From NCBI GenBank assembly GCA_934754515.1, contig CAKVIG010000001.1, forward strand, positions 186,001 to 250,000: 64,000 nucleotides of DNA, in the 5' to 3' direction. The translations under genes and the position numbers were made by a program. Shown piece by piece: positions 50,585 to 58,839 of this stretch (position 1 is the first letter of the stretch; each line of letters begins with the position of its first letter). Source of the DNA: an uncultured Candidatus Melainabacteria bacterium. Its GTDB lineage: Bacteria; Cyanobacteriota; Vampirovibrionia; Gastranaerophilales; Gastranaerophilaceae. The notes beneath the pieces are model-generated. The model searched no databases, was not told the DNA's origin, and worked only from the letters and a program-made list of their open reading frames with translations.

Positions 50585-51287
50585 TTTAGTACAAATTTTT
50601 TCAGCAGGAACTTCAAGCCCGCAAATTTGGTTTCTTATGTTTTGTGCTTCATTTGCAGGAGGTGTAATCGCTTCAATTTCACCTTGCTCGCTTGCAATGT
50701 TACCGCTTATTATCGGGTATGTCGGCGGATATTCTAAAGAAACACCTTTTAGAACTTTTATTCAGTTGTGCTTCTTTATATTCGGAACCGCAATTGTGTT
50801 TTCAATTATCGGAATAATTTGTGCTGTAACGGGAAGCGTATTCGCCTCTGCGCTTGGCGGATATTTTACACTGATTATGGCATCGCTATTAATGGTAATG
50901 GGGCTTAAAATCACAGGACTATTGGATTTTGAAATGCCTGTGGTAATTAAAGCAATGCCTGTAAATTCTACAAACTCTCTGTTTTTATATCCGATACTTT
51001 TAGGTATAGTTTTTGCGCTCGCAGGAACTCCTTGCTCAACTCCTATTTTGGCAGGGATTATGGCATTTGCAGCTATCGGTAAAAATCTTTTAGCGGCAAT
51101 ATTTATGTTATTCTTGTTCGCTTTAGGTCAAGGATTAATCTTAATTATTGCAGGGATTTTTACTTCTAGCGTAAAAAATCTCAAAAAGCTTTCAGGTTAT
51201 ACAAATGCTTTGATGAAGATAAGCGGAGCTTTGTTGATGTTGGTTGCAATTTATTTGTATTATAAGACTTTTGCACCGTTGGTTTAA
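50577..51287 (+). CDS. CcdA/DsbD-type thiol-disulfide transporter
   Basis: 236 aa with six predicted membrane segments. The paired motifs ISPCSLAMLPLIIGY and AGTPCSTPILAGIMAFAA contain the two conserved redox Cys with Pro, as in the CcdA/DsbD membrane domain. It passes reducing power across the membrane to the thioredoxin-like partner encoded just upstream (eight-base overlap). Could serve cytochrome c maturation or general thiol repair; no cytochrome genes are present in the window. Confidence 0.87.
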   Translation: MDNLVQIFSAGTSSPQIWFLMFCASFAGGVIASISPCSLAMLPLIIGYVGGYSKETPFRTFIQLCFFIFGTAIVFSIIGIICAVTGSVFASALGGYFTLIMASLLMVMGLKITGLLDFEMPVVIKAMPVNSTNSLFLYPILLGIVFALAGTPCSTPILAGIMAFAAIGKNLLAAIFMLFLFALGQGLILIIAGIFTSSVKNLKKLSGYTNALMKISGALLMLVAIYLYYKTFAPLV

Positions 51288-51298
51288 ATGGGAGAAAT

Positions 51299-51462
51299 TG
51301 ATAATACCCTCTCCCGTCCTCCGGACACCCTCTCCAATAGAGAGAGGTATAGATTATTTTTAAAACTTTGTTCTCTCCCGCAGTATTCATTTAGTGGGAG
51401 AGATGTCACGCTAGTGACAGAGAGGGAAAGGGTGAGGGATTGTCCCATAAGGGTAAATAAAT
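51299..51462. repeat. MITE-like inverted repeat, CCCTCTCCC family copy
   Basis: Left end GATAATACCCTCTCCC and right end GAGAGGGAAAGGGTGAGGGA, with CTCTCCAATAGAGAGAGG and CTCTCCCGCAG/GTGGGAGAG inside. Together with the next repeat it fills the 319-bp gap; no gene is supported there. Confidence 0.7.
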
Positions 51463-51476
51463 GATAGTTATTCAAA

Positions 51477-51570
51477 GGCCGGATCCTTTCGCGCTAATCG
51501 CGCTCAGGATGACTTGGTGTGGGACTACTAGCGTGCCGTCATTGTGAGGACAATTAGCCTGTGGCAATTT
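51477..51570. repeat. GGATTGC family repeat, diverged copy
   Basis: GGCCGGATCCTTTCGCGC and CTCAGGATGAC at the left and CCGTCATTGTGAGGA with CCTGTGGCAATTT at the right recall the repeats at 9381 and 48464. Confidence 0.55.
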
Positions 51571-51606
51571 AGCTTATTAATAACAGTTTTCATTTAAATT
51601 TGTAAT

Positions 51607-52263
51607 CTAAAACGCAGTGTCATTGGCTTCTAAATACTCTTTCACTAAATTAATCGGAGTTGCGAACCCGATTCCAATATTAGAAATATTATTATCAGGA
51701 TTATAAATTGCCTGATTTATTCCTATAATTTCTCCGCTCGTATTCAAAAGCGGGCCGCCTGATGAGCCGGGGTTAATCGCTGCATCTGTTTGAATTCTGT
51801 TTTTCGCGTAATCTATTCTCGAAACAATTCCTTGGGTCAAAGTCCCGCTAAATCCGAACGGGTTGCCGATTGCCAATACTTTTTGACCGACTTTAACTTT
51901 TGCTGAGTCACCCAGTTTTACTGTTTTTAAATCTTTTTTTGCGTCAATTTTAAGGAGCGCGATGTCTTTATTGTCACCAAGGTGTTTTAAAACTTTTGCA
52001 TCGTAATTTTGACCATTGCTCATAGTTACTACGACCGTGTTTCCGATATCAATTACATGCGCGCTTGTCAGAATTACACCTGATTTATCAATAATACAGC
52101 CTGTTCCGCATGACAATCCGTCTTGGATTTGAGAATCCACTGTTACAATGGCGGGATTAATTTTTTCGTATATTGTTACAGGATTTTTTTCGACTTTTCC
52201 AAAAGAAAAAGCAGGCAAGCTTATTATAAAAAATAACATAGTGAGAAAAAATTTATATCGCAT
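51607..52263 (-). CDS. HtrA/DegP-like trypsin-family serine protease, no PDZ
   Basis: 218 aa. Signal peptide 1-20 (FFIISLPAFSFG). Catalytic triad H69 in LTSAHV, D100 in DNKDIALLKI and S168 in NPGSSGGPLLN, all conserved, so it should be active in the periplasm or outside the membrane. It ends shortly after the protease domain and lacks the PDZ domains of DegP. Two Cys (SCGTGC, 52 and 56) could form a disulfide, fitting the thiol redox pair next door. Stands alone on the minus strand. Confidence 0.88.
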   Translation of the reverse strand: MRYKFFLTMLFFIISLPAFSFGKVEKNPVTIYEKINPAIVTVDSQIQDGLSCGTGCIIDKSGVILTSAHVIDIGNTVVVTMSNGQNYDAKVLKHLGDNKDIALLKIDAKKDLKTVKLGDSAKVKVGQKVLAIGNPFGFSGTLTQGIVSRIDYAKNRIQTDAAINPGSSGGPLLNTSGEIIGINQAIYNPDNNISNIGIGFATPINLVKEYLEANDTAF

Positions 52264-52556
52264 ATTATCTCCCTTTTCTGCACATTACCGTTTGGTAAAA
52301 AGTAAGCCCCTACCTCCATGAATAGGGAGGTCGCAGCTGTTAGCGAAGCTATGCTGAGCTTTACAGATGCGGGTGGGTTTTAGTAAATTTATTATAAGAT
52401 TATTTCCTACTGACAAATACCCATCCCAACCTTCCCTAACAAGAGAAGGAGTTCATGCGGATTTGTTTTCTTGGACGATAGTTTTTTTCTACATTAAATT
52501 TTGACAAATTGTATTAACTAAAACAATTACTCTTCTTAAATCCAAGCGGTTATGTA
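52264..52556. other. non-coding gap with eroded repeats
   Basis: Holds CCTCCATGAATAGGGAGG, a TACCG/CGGTA-like segment and CCTTCCCTAACAAGAGAAGG, which look like worn fragments of the palindromic families. TTGACA at 52501-52506 is promoter-like but has no good partner. No gene is supported. Confidence 0.45.
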
Positions 52557-52585
52557 TTGCCAGCTTTCAAATTTTAATGTATAAT
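52557..52585 (+). promoter_or_regulatory. promoter of ycf23-like gene
   Basis: TTGCCA at 52557-52562 and TATAAT at 52580-52585 with a 17-base spacer, 42 bases ahead of the ATG. Confidence 0.65.
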
Positions 52586-52627
52586 AGACACGATGTTATA
52601 TCACAATCGACACAGAAGGAGAAAAAT

Positions 52628-53383
52628 ATGTCAAGAATTGAAAGTTTTAAAAGAGCTTTAGCTGAAAAAAGAGCAGTAAAAATTATTGCAGGTATTGATA
52701 ATTTTGACGTTGAAAGCGTTAAAAAAGTTGTTAAATCAGCTTCAAACTCAGGCGCAAGTGCTATTGATATTTGTGCTAACCCTGATATTATTGCAATGGC
52801 AAGAAGCATGACTGAATTGCCTTTATTCGTTTCTTCAGTAGAACCACAAGAATTGGCTCATGCAGTAGCTTTAGGTGCTGATGCTGTTGAACTTGGTAAC
52901 TTCGATGCTTTATACAAAAAAGGTCAAACTTTCACAGCTTCTCAAGTTCTAAGCCTTGCAAGAAGAACAAGAGAATTAGTTGGTAATGACGTATTCTTCT
53001 GCGTTACAATTCCTGGTGAATTAGAAATCAGCGAACAAATCGACTTAGCTCGTGATTTGGAAAATTTAGGCGTTGACCTAATTCAAACAGAAGGTCACTT
53101 CTCAAATGAAGCTCCTTCAAACGGCGTAAGAGGTTTGGTAGAAAGAGCTGAATTAACTATTTCTAACACAATTGAACTTTCAAGAAACATTGAATTGCCA
53201 ATCATGACAGCAACAGGTATCAACCCTACAACTGCAGCTTTGGCATTTGCAGCAGGTGCTTCTGCTATCGGTTGCGGTTCTTGCGTAAACAAACTTGATT
53301 CAGAAATCTCTATGTTAGCTGTATCAAGAAGCTTGGTTGAAATCGCTGAACGCAACGCTCAATATGTTGTTGAATTAGTTTAG
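52628..53383 (+). CDS. ycf23: Ycf23 / DUF561 family protein
   Basis: 251 aa. TIM-barrel-like protein with AVKIIAGIDNFD at the start, ASAIDICANPDI, AVALGADAVELGNFDALY and the C-terminal PIMTATGINPTTAALAFAAGASAIGCGS, matching Ycf23/DUF561 of cyanobacteria and plastids. The family's activity is unknown; the fold suggests a small-molecule enzyme. The ATG at 52628 has AGAAGGAG upstream; the longer frame reads through promoter and leader. It supports a cyanobacterium-related host. Confidence 0.88.
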   Translation: MSRIESFKRALAEKRAVKIIAGIDNFDVESVKKVVKSASNSGASAIDICANPDIIAMARSMTELPLFVSSVEPQELAHAVALGADAVELGNFDALYKKGQTFTASQVLSLARRTRELVGNDVFFCVTIPGELEISEQIDLARDLENLGVDLIQTEGHFSNEAPSNGVRGLVERAELTISNTIELSRNIELPIMTATGINPTTAALAFAAGASAIGCGSCVNKLDSEISMLAVSRSLVEIAERNAQYVVELV

Positions 53384-53403
53384 TTTTAAAATTTAAAAAA
53401 TAA

Positions 53404-53441
53404 ATAAGAAGGTGGCTTTCAAATGGGAGTTACCTTCTTAT
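53404..53441 (+). terminator. terminator of ycf23
   Basis: ATAAGAAGGT pairs with ACCTTCTTAT around an 18-base loop, with T-rich sequence following. Confidence 0.7.
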
Positions 53442-53539
53442 TTTATGTAGATTTGTTAAAATAAATTGCATTACATATTTATTTAATATACGATAGGTTT
53501 AAATCTAGGCAAAAATAGGACAAAAAAGGAGGACACTTA

Positions 53540-54676
53540 ATGTTCAAAAATCTAGTAAAAGGGTTGTTTGTTTTAAGCACACTTTTCATGCTTAATTGCC
53601 CTGCACAAGCTTTCTACACCGATATGGATCAAAACCACTGGGCGTACCAATCTATCAAATTTTTGACAGAAGTTGGCGTTGTTGTTGGTTATCCTGATGG
53701 AACTTATAAACCTGATATCCCTGTAACAAGAGCTGAATTTGCATCTATGGCTATCAAAGCTTTAGGTCAAGAAGATGCTAACGTTACTCAAGATATCCAT
53801 TTTTCTGATGTACAGCCTGATTTTTGGGCATACAATATCATCAAAAAAGCTGTATACTTTGACTTGATTCCTGATGCAAAAGATACAGATTTTAGACCTT
53901 ATGATTCTGTAACAAGAGCAGAAGCTATTACAATTGCCGTAAACGCTTTGACTACTTCACAAATAAGTGAACAAAGAGCGCAAGATATTATCGCTAAGAG
54001 TTATGAAGATTACACTCAAATGCCTGCTTGGTTCTTGATTTCTGCAGCAAAAGCCCAATTGTTAGACTTAGTAATTGTAATGCCCGGTAACGAAGGTAAA
54101 TTGGAATCAGACAGACCTGCAAACAGAGCTGAAATCGCAGCTTTATTATACAAGATGATGCAAGAAGCTAAACTTAATCCGAACGCTAAACTTGCTGAAT
54201 CAATGCAAAAAAGAACAGCAGACGGCTACATCGTTGATAACGTAAGAGTTCAAGGTTCAATTGGTATCATCCCTGCCGGTGCTATTTTCCCTATTCAAAT
54301 GGAAACAGTTGTTGGTTCACAAATTTCTAATGTAACTGACATTTATACAGCAAAAGTTCCTAAAAACATCGTTACTAAAGATAAATACCTTTTGATTGAA
54401 CAAGGTAGTGATTTGAAAGGTCAAGTAAAACACATTCAAAGAGCTAAATTGTTCAAACAAAACGGCGAAGTAATTATCAAAAACGAATTGTTAGTTACAC
54501 CAAACGACCAAGCTGTAATGCTTTATGGTGTTGCAACTCTTGATCCCGGTAAAATCGGTTTCTGGAGAAGATTATTCAAGGGTGCTAAAGTGTTAACAAT
54601 GCCTAACCAAATGGTTAACATCAGACTTCTTGGACCATTGAAGATTGATTTGACTAACGGTTATATTTACGAATAA
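53540..54676 (+). CDS. S-layer homology domain protein
   Basis: 378 aa. Signal peptide 1-25 (ending NCPAQA-FY). Three SLH domains follow: FYTDMDQNHWAYQSIKFL with GYPDGTYKPDIPVTRAEFA, then FSDVQPDFWAYNIIKKA with RPYDSVTRAEAI, then a weaker one ending DRPANRAEIAALLYKM. Residues 220-378 are beta-rich with no recognised domain. SLH domains bind pyruvylated wall polymers or peptidoglycan and occur in cyanobacterial outer-membrane porins. AAAGGAGGAC site, strong. Monocistronic. Confidence 0.88.
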   Translation: MFKNLVKGLFVLSTLFMLNCPAQAFYTDMDQNHWAYQSIKFLTEVGVVVGYPDGTYKPDIPVTRAEFASMAIKALGQEDANVTQDIHFSDVQPDFWAYNIIKKAVYFDLIPDAKDTDFRPYDSVTRAEAITIAVNALTTSQISEQRAQDIIAKSYEDYTQMPAWFLISAAKAQLLDLVIVMPGNEGKLESDRPANRAEIAALLYKMMQEAKLNPNAKLAESMQKRTADGYIVDNVRVQGSIGIIPAGAIFPIQMETVVGSQISNVTDIYTAKVPKNIVTKDKYLLIEQGSDLKGQVKHIQRAKLFKQNGEVIIKNELLVTPNDQAVMLYGVATLDPGKIGFWRRLFKGAKVLTMPNQMVNIRLLGPLKIDLTNGYIYE

Positions 54677-54698
54677 TTGTTTTAATTTAATATAATTA

Positions 54699-54726
54699 AC
54701 GGGGACGCGCAAGCGTCCCCGTTTTT
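54699..54726 (+). terminator. terminator of the SLH gene
   Basis: ACGGGGACGC pairs with GCGTCCCCGT around GCAA-type loop, followed by TTTT. Confidence 0.9.
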
Positions 54727-54739
54727 GTACTTAATTAAT

Positions 54740-54862
54740 AACACCCTCTCCCCAACCCCTCCCCCAAGGGAGGGAGCACTTGTGTCCACCTAGCATAGAT
54801 ACCTCTGTTAAATGAACGACTTCAGTTCCCTCCCTTGGGGGAGGGGTTGGGGAGAGGGTGTT
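54740..54862. repeat. MITE-like inverted repeat, CCCTCTCCC family, best-preserved copy
   Basis: Arms of 36 bp, 54740-54775 and 54827-54862, are perfect reverse complements (AACACCCTCTCCCC at the left tip, GGGGAGAGGGTGTT at the right). The centre of about 51 bp is not coding. The perfect arms suggest recent movement or gene conversion. Confidence 0.85.
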
Positions 54863-54877
54863 ATAAACCTCAATCAT

Positions 54878-55066
54878 CTAATCCAGTAGTGCCTCTAAAA
54901 TAGCTGCATTTTTGCCTGCCATTGTATTAGCTTTTACTCTGCTTTTATACATATAACTTCTCAATGCTTCTCTAATTAATTCTGAACGAGTTCTGTTTTC
55001 TCCTTCAGCTACTTGGTCGATTCTGTCTAAAAATTCTTCGGGCATTGAAATTAGTACTCTTGCCAT
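54878..55066 (-). CDS. ribbon-helix-helix (CopG/MetJ-type) DNA-binding protein
   Basis: 62 aa. ARVLISMPEEFLDRIDQVA forms the beta-strand and first helix, RTRSELIREALRSYM the second helix, as in RHH repressors. The basic tail (KSRVKANTMAG) extends it. No adjacent toxin is visible, so it could be a stand-alone regulator or an orphan antitoxin. AGGAGAACAT site. Its end abuts the perfect repeat. Confidence 0.82.
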   Translation of the reverse strand: MARVLISMPEEFLDRIDQVAEGENRTRSELIREALRSYMYKSRVKANTMAGKNAAILEALLD

Positions 55067-55160
55067 TTATGTTCTCCTTTATTTTGTAATGACTTTTGAT
55101 ATCTTGTATATATATAAAAGTCTGATGCGGAGAAAAAATTGCCTTTTTTCTTATTAAACA

Positions 55161-56186
55161 TTAAGAAATGTTAAGCAAATAGCTTTCACAAGCACCTGTA
55201 GAAGTGTAATTTTTCAGCGTTTGAAAACTATTTTCCAAAATTGCATTTTGATTTTCAGAGTTTATAATTTTTTCAATAATTCCGTCTTGCCAAAAATAAC
55301 CGTTTTCGCTATCCTTAATAATTCCTGAAATCCCGTCATTTTCTTGGCAAACGGTAATACAGCCTGACGCCATGGCTTCCAAATACACCATACCGAAGGT
55401 TTCATTTACGCTTGGGAGTGCAAAAATATCCGCCTTTTTCATTTCTTCCAAGACTTTTGCGTGCGGTAAATACCCGAGAAAAACGGGCTTGGAAGATAGT
55501 TTCTTTAAATTCTTAAGTTCTTTTCCGTCGCCAATAATTCGAAGTTCGACGTTTAGATTTTCACATTCTTTAATCACTAAATCTACATTTTTACGCTTAA
55601 TCAGGTTTGCGCAAGTCAAAACCTTTATTTTACCTGAAGGCTGCCAACTGCGTTTTATCGGCTCAAAATCAACCCCTGAAAAGCAGACAAAAGTTTTGTT
55701 TTCATATTCAGGATAAAGTTTTAAAAATTTTTGTTTCAAGACGTTCGACCTGCAAGCAATTTTTGTGGCGTTTTTGTAAGCTTTTTCAAGTTCGGTTTTA
55801 AAATAAATCGAATAAATCGGATTTGTTAAAACTTCTAAATCCGAAACATGCACGCCTGCTACAAAAGGCAATTGGAGTTTGTTTGCAAAAATTATACCGC
55901 TTGGCATGTGCGCAATTACAATATCAGGAGTAAATTCTGTTTTGATTTTCCTCTTGATATTACCGACAAACGGCAAGAAATAGTTTATGTTTTCTACTTT
56001 TCCATAGATTGCGCTTTTATAAAACGGTTTTCTTCTCAAAAAAGAATTAAAAAGAAAATTTGGTTTGATTACACGGACTTCGTAATCTAATTTTTCCCAT
56101 CCATCAACGAAGTTTTTAATCGTTTTCGGCGTGAATTTTTCATCATCTTTTATCGGGTACAAATCAGTGACAACAAGGATTTTCAT
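55161..56186 (-). CDS. glycosyltransferase family 4 protein
   Basis: 341 aa GT-B fold. N-terminal Rossmann half opens MKILVVTDLYPIKDDEKFTP. The nucleotide-binding half has KVLTCANLIKRKNVDLVI and the family E-x7-E element in ADIFALPSVNETFGMVYLEAMASG. It transfers a sugar, probably to a wall or capsule glycan. Start codon overlaps the stop of the upstream ABC permease gene by one base (TAATG), so they are cotranscribed. Confidence 0.87.
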   Translation of the reverse strand: MKILVVTDLYPIKDDEKFTPKTIKNFVDGWEKLDYEVRVIKPNFLFNSFLRRKPFYKSAIYGKVENINYFLPFVGNIKRKIKTEFTPDIVIAHMPSGIIFANKLQLPFVAGVHVSDLEVLTNPIYSIYFKTELEKAYKNATKIACRSNVLKQKFLKLYPEYENKTFVCFSGVDFEPIKRSWQPSGKIKVLTCANLIKRKNVDLVIKECENLNVELRIIGDGKELKNLKKLSSKPVFLGYLPHAKVLEEMKKADIFALPSVNETFGMVYLEAMASGCITVCQENDGISGIIKDSENGYFWQDGIIEKIINSENQNAILENSFQTLKNYTSTGACESYLLNIS

Positions 56187-57058
56187 TATATATCACCGTA
56201 TTTGTTCTTTTCAAAACAAAGAATGTTAATGAGTGAAAATGCCATAACTACAATCAATAAAACTACGGCAAGAGCGGATGCGTAGCCCAAATCAAGGTTT
56301 TCAAAAGCTCGTTCATAAATATAATAAACAATTGTTTTTGTAGAATTTAAAGGCCCGCCTTTTGTCATAACATAGATTTCCGCAAAAACTTTCATCGCTG
56401 AAATTGTACTTATTGTTGAAACAAGAGCAATTGTCGGCATAATATGTGGGATTGTAACCGTAAAATGTTTAGTCAAAAAGTTTGCGCCGTCAATATCGCA
56501 AGCTTCGTATAAATCTTGCGGTACGCTCATCAAAGACGCTAAATAAATCATCATATAATAGCCGATACCTTTCCAAATCGTTACGATTGCAACAGAAAAC
56601 AACGCCCATTTGGTATCGACAAGCCAGCCAATCGGCTCAAGATGAAAAAGTGTCAGAATGTAATTTAAAATACCTTGTCCTGCATAAAGCCACTTAAAGG
56701 CAATTGCTGCTACTACAATAGAAACGATTACAGGCAAGTAAAGCAGGATTTTATACAAGGTAATTCCGCGGATTTTTTGGTTAATAAGAATTGCTAAAAA
56801 TAGCGGAAATGTTACCAAAAAAGGTACTGCGATTATTAAATACATAAAAGTATTGAACATTACTTTGTAGAAAATAGGTTCTTTAAAAAGTTTTATATAA
56901 TTATCGACTCCATTAAATGTTGGATTATAAATGCTTGATGAATAATCAAAAAAACTAAGCCCGAAGGTTTGAAAAAACGGTATAAAAAAGAACACAATCA
57001 ATACTGTAACAGCAGGAAGCAAAAATAAATATGGTGTGTATTTTTTATAGTAATTCAT
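56186..57058 (-). CDS. sugar ABC transporter permease, MalF/UgpA type
   Basis: 290 aa with six membrane segments, the first at about 8-30. The EAA loop that contacts the ATPase is EACDIDGANFLTKHFTVTIPHI-like (about residues 190-211). It should be one permease of a carbohydrate importer, which normally also has a second permease, a binding protein and an ATPase; none is adjacent here, and the next gene is a glycosyltransferase. The system may be completed elsewhere. Confidence 0.88.
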   Translation of the reverse strand: MNYYKKYTPYLFLLPAVTVLIVFFFIPFFQTFGLSFFDYSSSIYNPTFNGVDNYIKLFKEPIFYKVMFNTFMYLIIAVPFLVTFPLFLAILINQKIRGITLYKILLYLPVIVSIVVAAIAFKWLYAGQGILNYILTLFHLEPIGWLVDTKWALFSVAIVTIWKGIGYYMMIYLASLMSVPQDLYEACDIDGANFLTKHFTVTIPHIMPTIALVSTISTISAMKVFAEIYVMTKGGPLNSTKTIVYYIYERAFENLDLGYASALAVVLLIVVMAFSLINILCFEKNKYGDI

Positions 57059-57103
57059 AAGTCGATTATCTCATTTGTTGTGTTGGAGGTCAAGAGTTTT
57101 TAT

Positions 57104-57131
57104 AATGGAAAATTGAAAGTGGAAAATTGTT
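57104..57131. repeat. single arm of the TGGAAAATTGAAAGTGG repeat
   Basis: AATGGAAAATTGAAAGTGGA resembles the arm at 2321-2342. Lies in the divergent promoter region between the ABC permease and the M16 peptidase. Confidence 0.45.
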
Positions 57132-57184
57132 TTATTTCGTTTTTAGATTTAATTATTTTAATATTCTTCAATCGCCATTTCCTC

Positions 57185-57213
57185 TTGTCCTTAATGCCTA
57201 TTTTAGGTATAAT
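57185..57213 (+). promoter_or_regulatory. promoter of the M16 peptidase gene
   Basis: TTGTCC at 57185-57190 and TATAAT at 57208-57213 with a 17-base spacer. Confidence 0.6.
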
Positions 57214-57234
57214 GAACTCAAATAAGAGGTGTTT

Positions 57235-58560
57235 ATGAAGAAATCGTTAATAAAATATCCGTTTTTAACAAAAGAAGTTGAGATTTATGAAAGAGAAAAC
57301 GGGCATAAAATTGTACTTGCACACAAAGAAGGTGGAATGGTTAATATTTCGTCTTGGGTAAAAACAGGTTCAATTAATGAAAACGATAAAAATAACGGTA
57401 TTTCACACTTTTTGGAACACCTTATGTTTAAAGGAACACACAAACACAAAGCCGGTGAGTTTGACAGAATTCTTGAAGCAAAAGGTGCAATCGTGAATGC
57501 TGCAACTTGGAAGGATTACACTTTTTATTACGTAACTTTGCCAAAAGGCGAAGACAACGAAAACTTCTATACAGCAATTGATTTACACGCTGATATGATG
57601 ACAGACCCTGTTGTTCCTGATTATGAAATGGGCGCACCGTTCGATGTAAACGATAAAACAGTTACCGACAAGCGTGAACGTCACGTTGTAATTGAAGAAA
57701 TTAGAATGCGTAAAGATCAGCCTTGGACAAAGGTTTATAACGCAACAAACAACGCGATGTATACAAATCATCCGTATAAACGCGATGTAATCGGTACTCC
57801 TGAAATTATTTCTCAAGTTAAGCAAGAAGAAATAATGGAGTATTATAGAACTTTTTATTCACCTAAAAATGTTACTACTATTGTTGTTGGTGACTTCAAT
57901 TCGGAAGAAATCTTGCCAAGACTTGTAGAGGCATTTGATTGGGGAGAAAGACCTGAACCGCCTGAACGTAATATTCTACCTGATAAACCTGTTCCGCAAC
58001 AAGTTTATATAGAAAACGAAGCGCATATCAATTCATCATTTTTGATGTTTGGATTTTTGGGTGCTTTAGCTAAAGATTTAAAAAATGTGATTATGCTTGA
58101 AATGCTCGCTATTATTTTAGGTGAAGGTACAAGTTCAAGACTGTATGTTAATTTAGTTGAAAATATGGAAGAACAAATTTTCAACATGATTGATGCTGAG
58201 TGTTATACATTTAGAGATGGTTGCAATTTCTTCGTACAAGCTAATTTTAATCCTCAATATAAAGAAAAAGCTATTGAATTAATTAAAACTGAGCTTGAAA
58301 ACTTACAATCAGGTATAACCGAAAAAGAACTTAATAAAGCTAAAAAGAAACTAAAATCACGCTTTGCTTGTGAAGTTGAAACAGTTTCTGATATCGGTGA
58401 AACAATCGGATATTATATGACTGTATGCGATGATTTGTCTATTGCAGAAGAATATCTTCCAATTTGTGAAGAAATCACTTGTAAGGATTTGGAAGACGCA
58501 GTAAAGAAATACTTAGACTTGAATCATGCAGTAATTTCAGTGCTTGTACCTAAAAAATAA
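57235..58560 (+). CDS. M16-family zinc metallopeptidase (processing-peptidase-like)
   Basis: 441 aa. The inverted zinc motif HxxEH is H58-F-L-E61-H62 in GISHFLEHLMFKGT; the third ligand lies in HVVIEEIRMRKD. The C-terminal M16 domain follows from ~180 with TTIVVGDFNSEEILPRL. One-chain M16B members process peptides in the cytoplasm or periplasm. No signal peptide. ATG at 57235 with AAGAGGTG upstream; the GTG at 57229 is an alternative. Divergent from the ABC permease operon. Confidence 0.9.
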   Translation: MKKSLIKYPFLTKEVEIYERENGHKIVLAHKEGGMVNISSWVKTGSINENDKNNGISHFLEHLMFKGTHKHKAGEFDRILEAKGAIVNAATWKDYTFYYVTLPKGEDNENFYTAIDLHADMMTDPVVPDYEMGAPFDVNDKTVTDKRERHVVIEEIRMRKDQPWTKVYNATNNAMYTNHPYKRDVIGTPEIISQVKQEEIMEYYRTFYSPKNVTTIVVGDFNSEEILPRLVEAFDWGERPEPPERNILPDKPVPQQVYIENEAHINSSFLMFGFLGALAKDLKNVIMLEMLAIILGEGTSSRLYVNLVENMEEQIFNMIDAECYTFRDGCNFFVQANFNPQYKEKAIELIKTELENLQSGITEKELNKAKKKLKSRFACEVETVSDIGETIGYYMTVCDDLSIAEEYLPICEEITCKDLEDAVKKYLDLNHAVISVLVPKK

Positions 58561-58569
58561 TAATTTCTA

Positions 58570-58770
58570 TTACTTAATTTTAGGTTCGCCATTCATAAGT
58601 TTTAGAACTTCGACAACTCTTGGCATTTGGCAGTCAAAAGAATAATGAGCTTTTCTAATAGAACACTCTTTGCAGTTACCATTAAGTTTGTAGCATTCAA
58701 TTGCTTGTTCTGTCCAATTTTTTGTGATTGATTCAGACATTGCAGGCTGAACGAGAACTTGATTTAACAT
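58570..58770 (-). CDS. small cysteine-containing hypothetical protein
   Basis: 66 aa. Contains CYKLNGNCKECSIRKAHYSF-DC, i.e. C-x6-C-x2-C-x10-C, possibly a zinc or Fe-S site. The start has GGGGAGAG upstream at a suitable distance. Convergent with the M16 gene (nine bases between stops). Family not recognised; it may be lineage-specific. Confidence 0.62.
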   Translation of the reverse strand: MLNQVLVQPAMSESITKNWTEQAIECYKLNGNCKECSIRKAHYSFDCQMPRVVEVLKLMNGEPKIK

Positions 58771-58839
58771 TTACACACTCTCCCCATAGTAAGATTGTAA
58801 ATGTTAATATTCAATTTAACATCATTCAAATATATGATT

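Noticed and set aside
51181..51475. Two minus-strand frames in the 51.3-kb gap
   Set aside because: They consist of the CCCTCTCCC repeat and overlap the CcdA-like gene.
52501..52530. TTGACA as a promoter for ycf23
   Set aside because: No -10 element at the right distance; TTGCCA-17-TATAAT at 52557-52585 is better placed.
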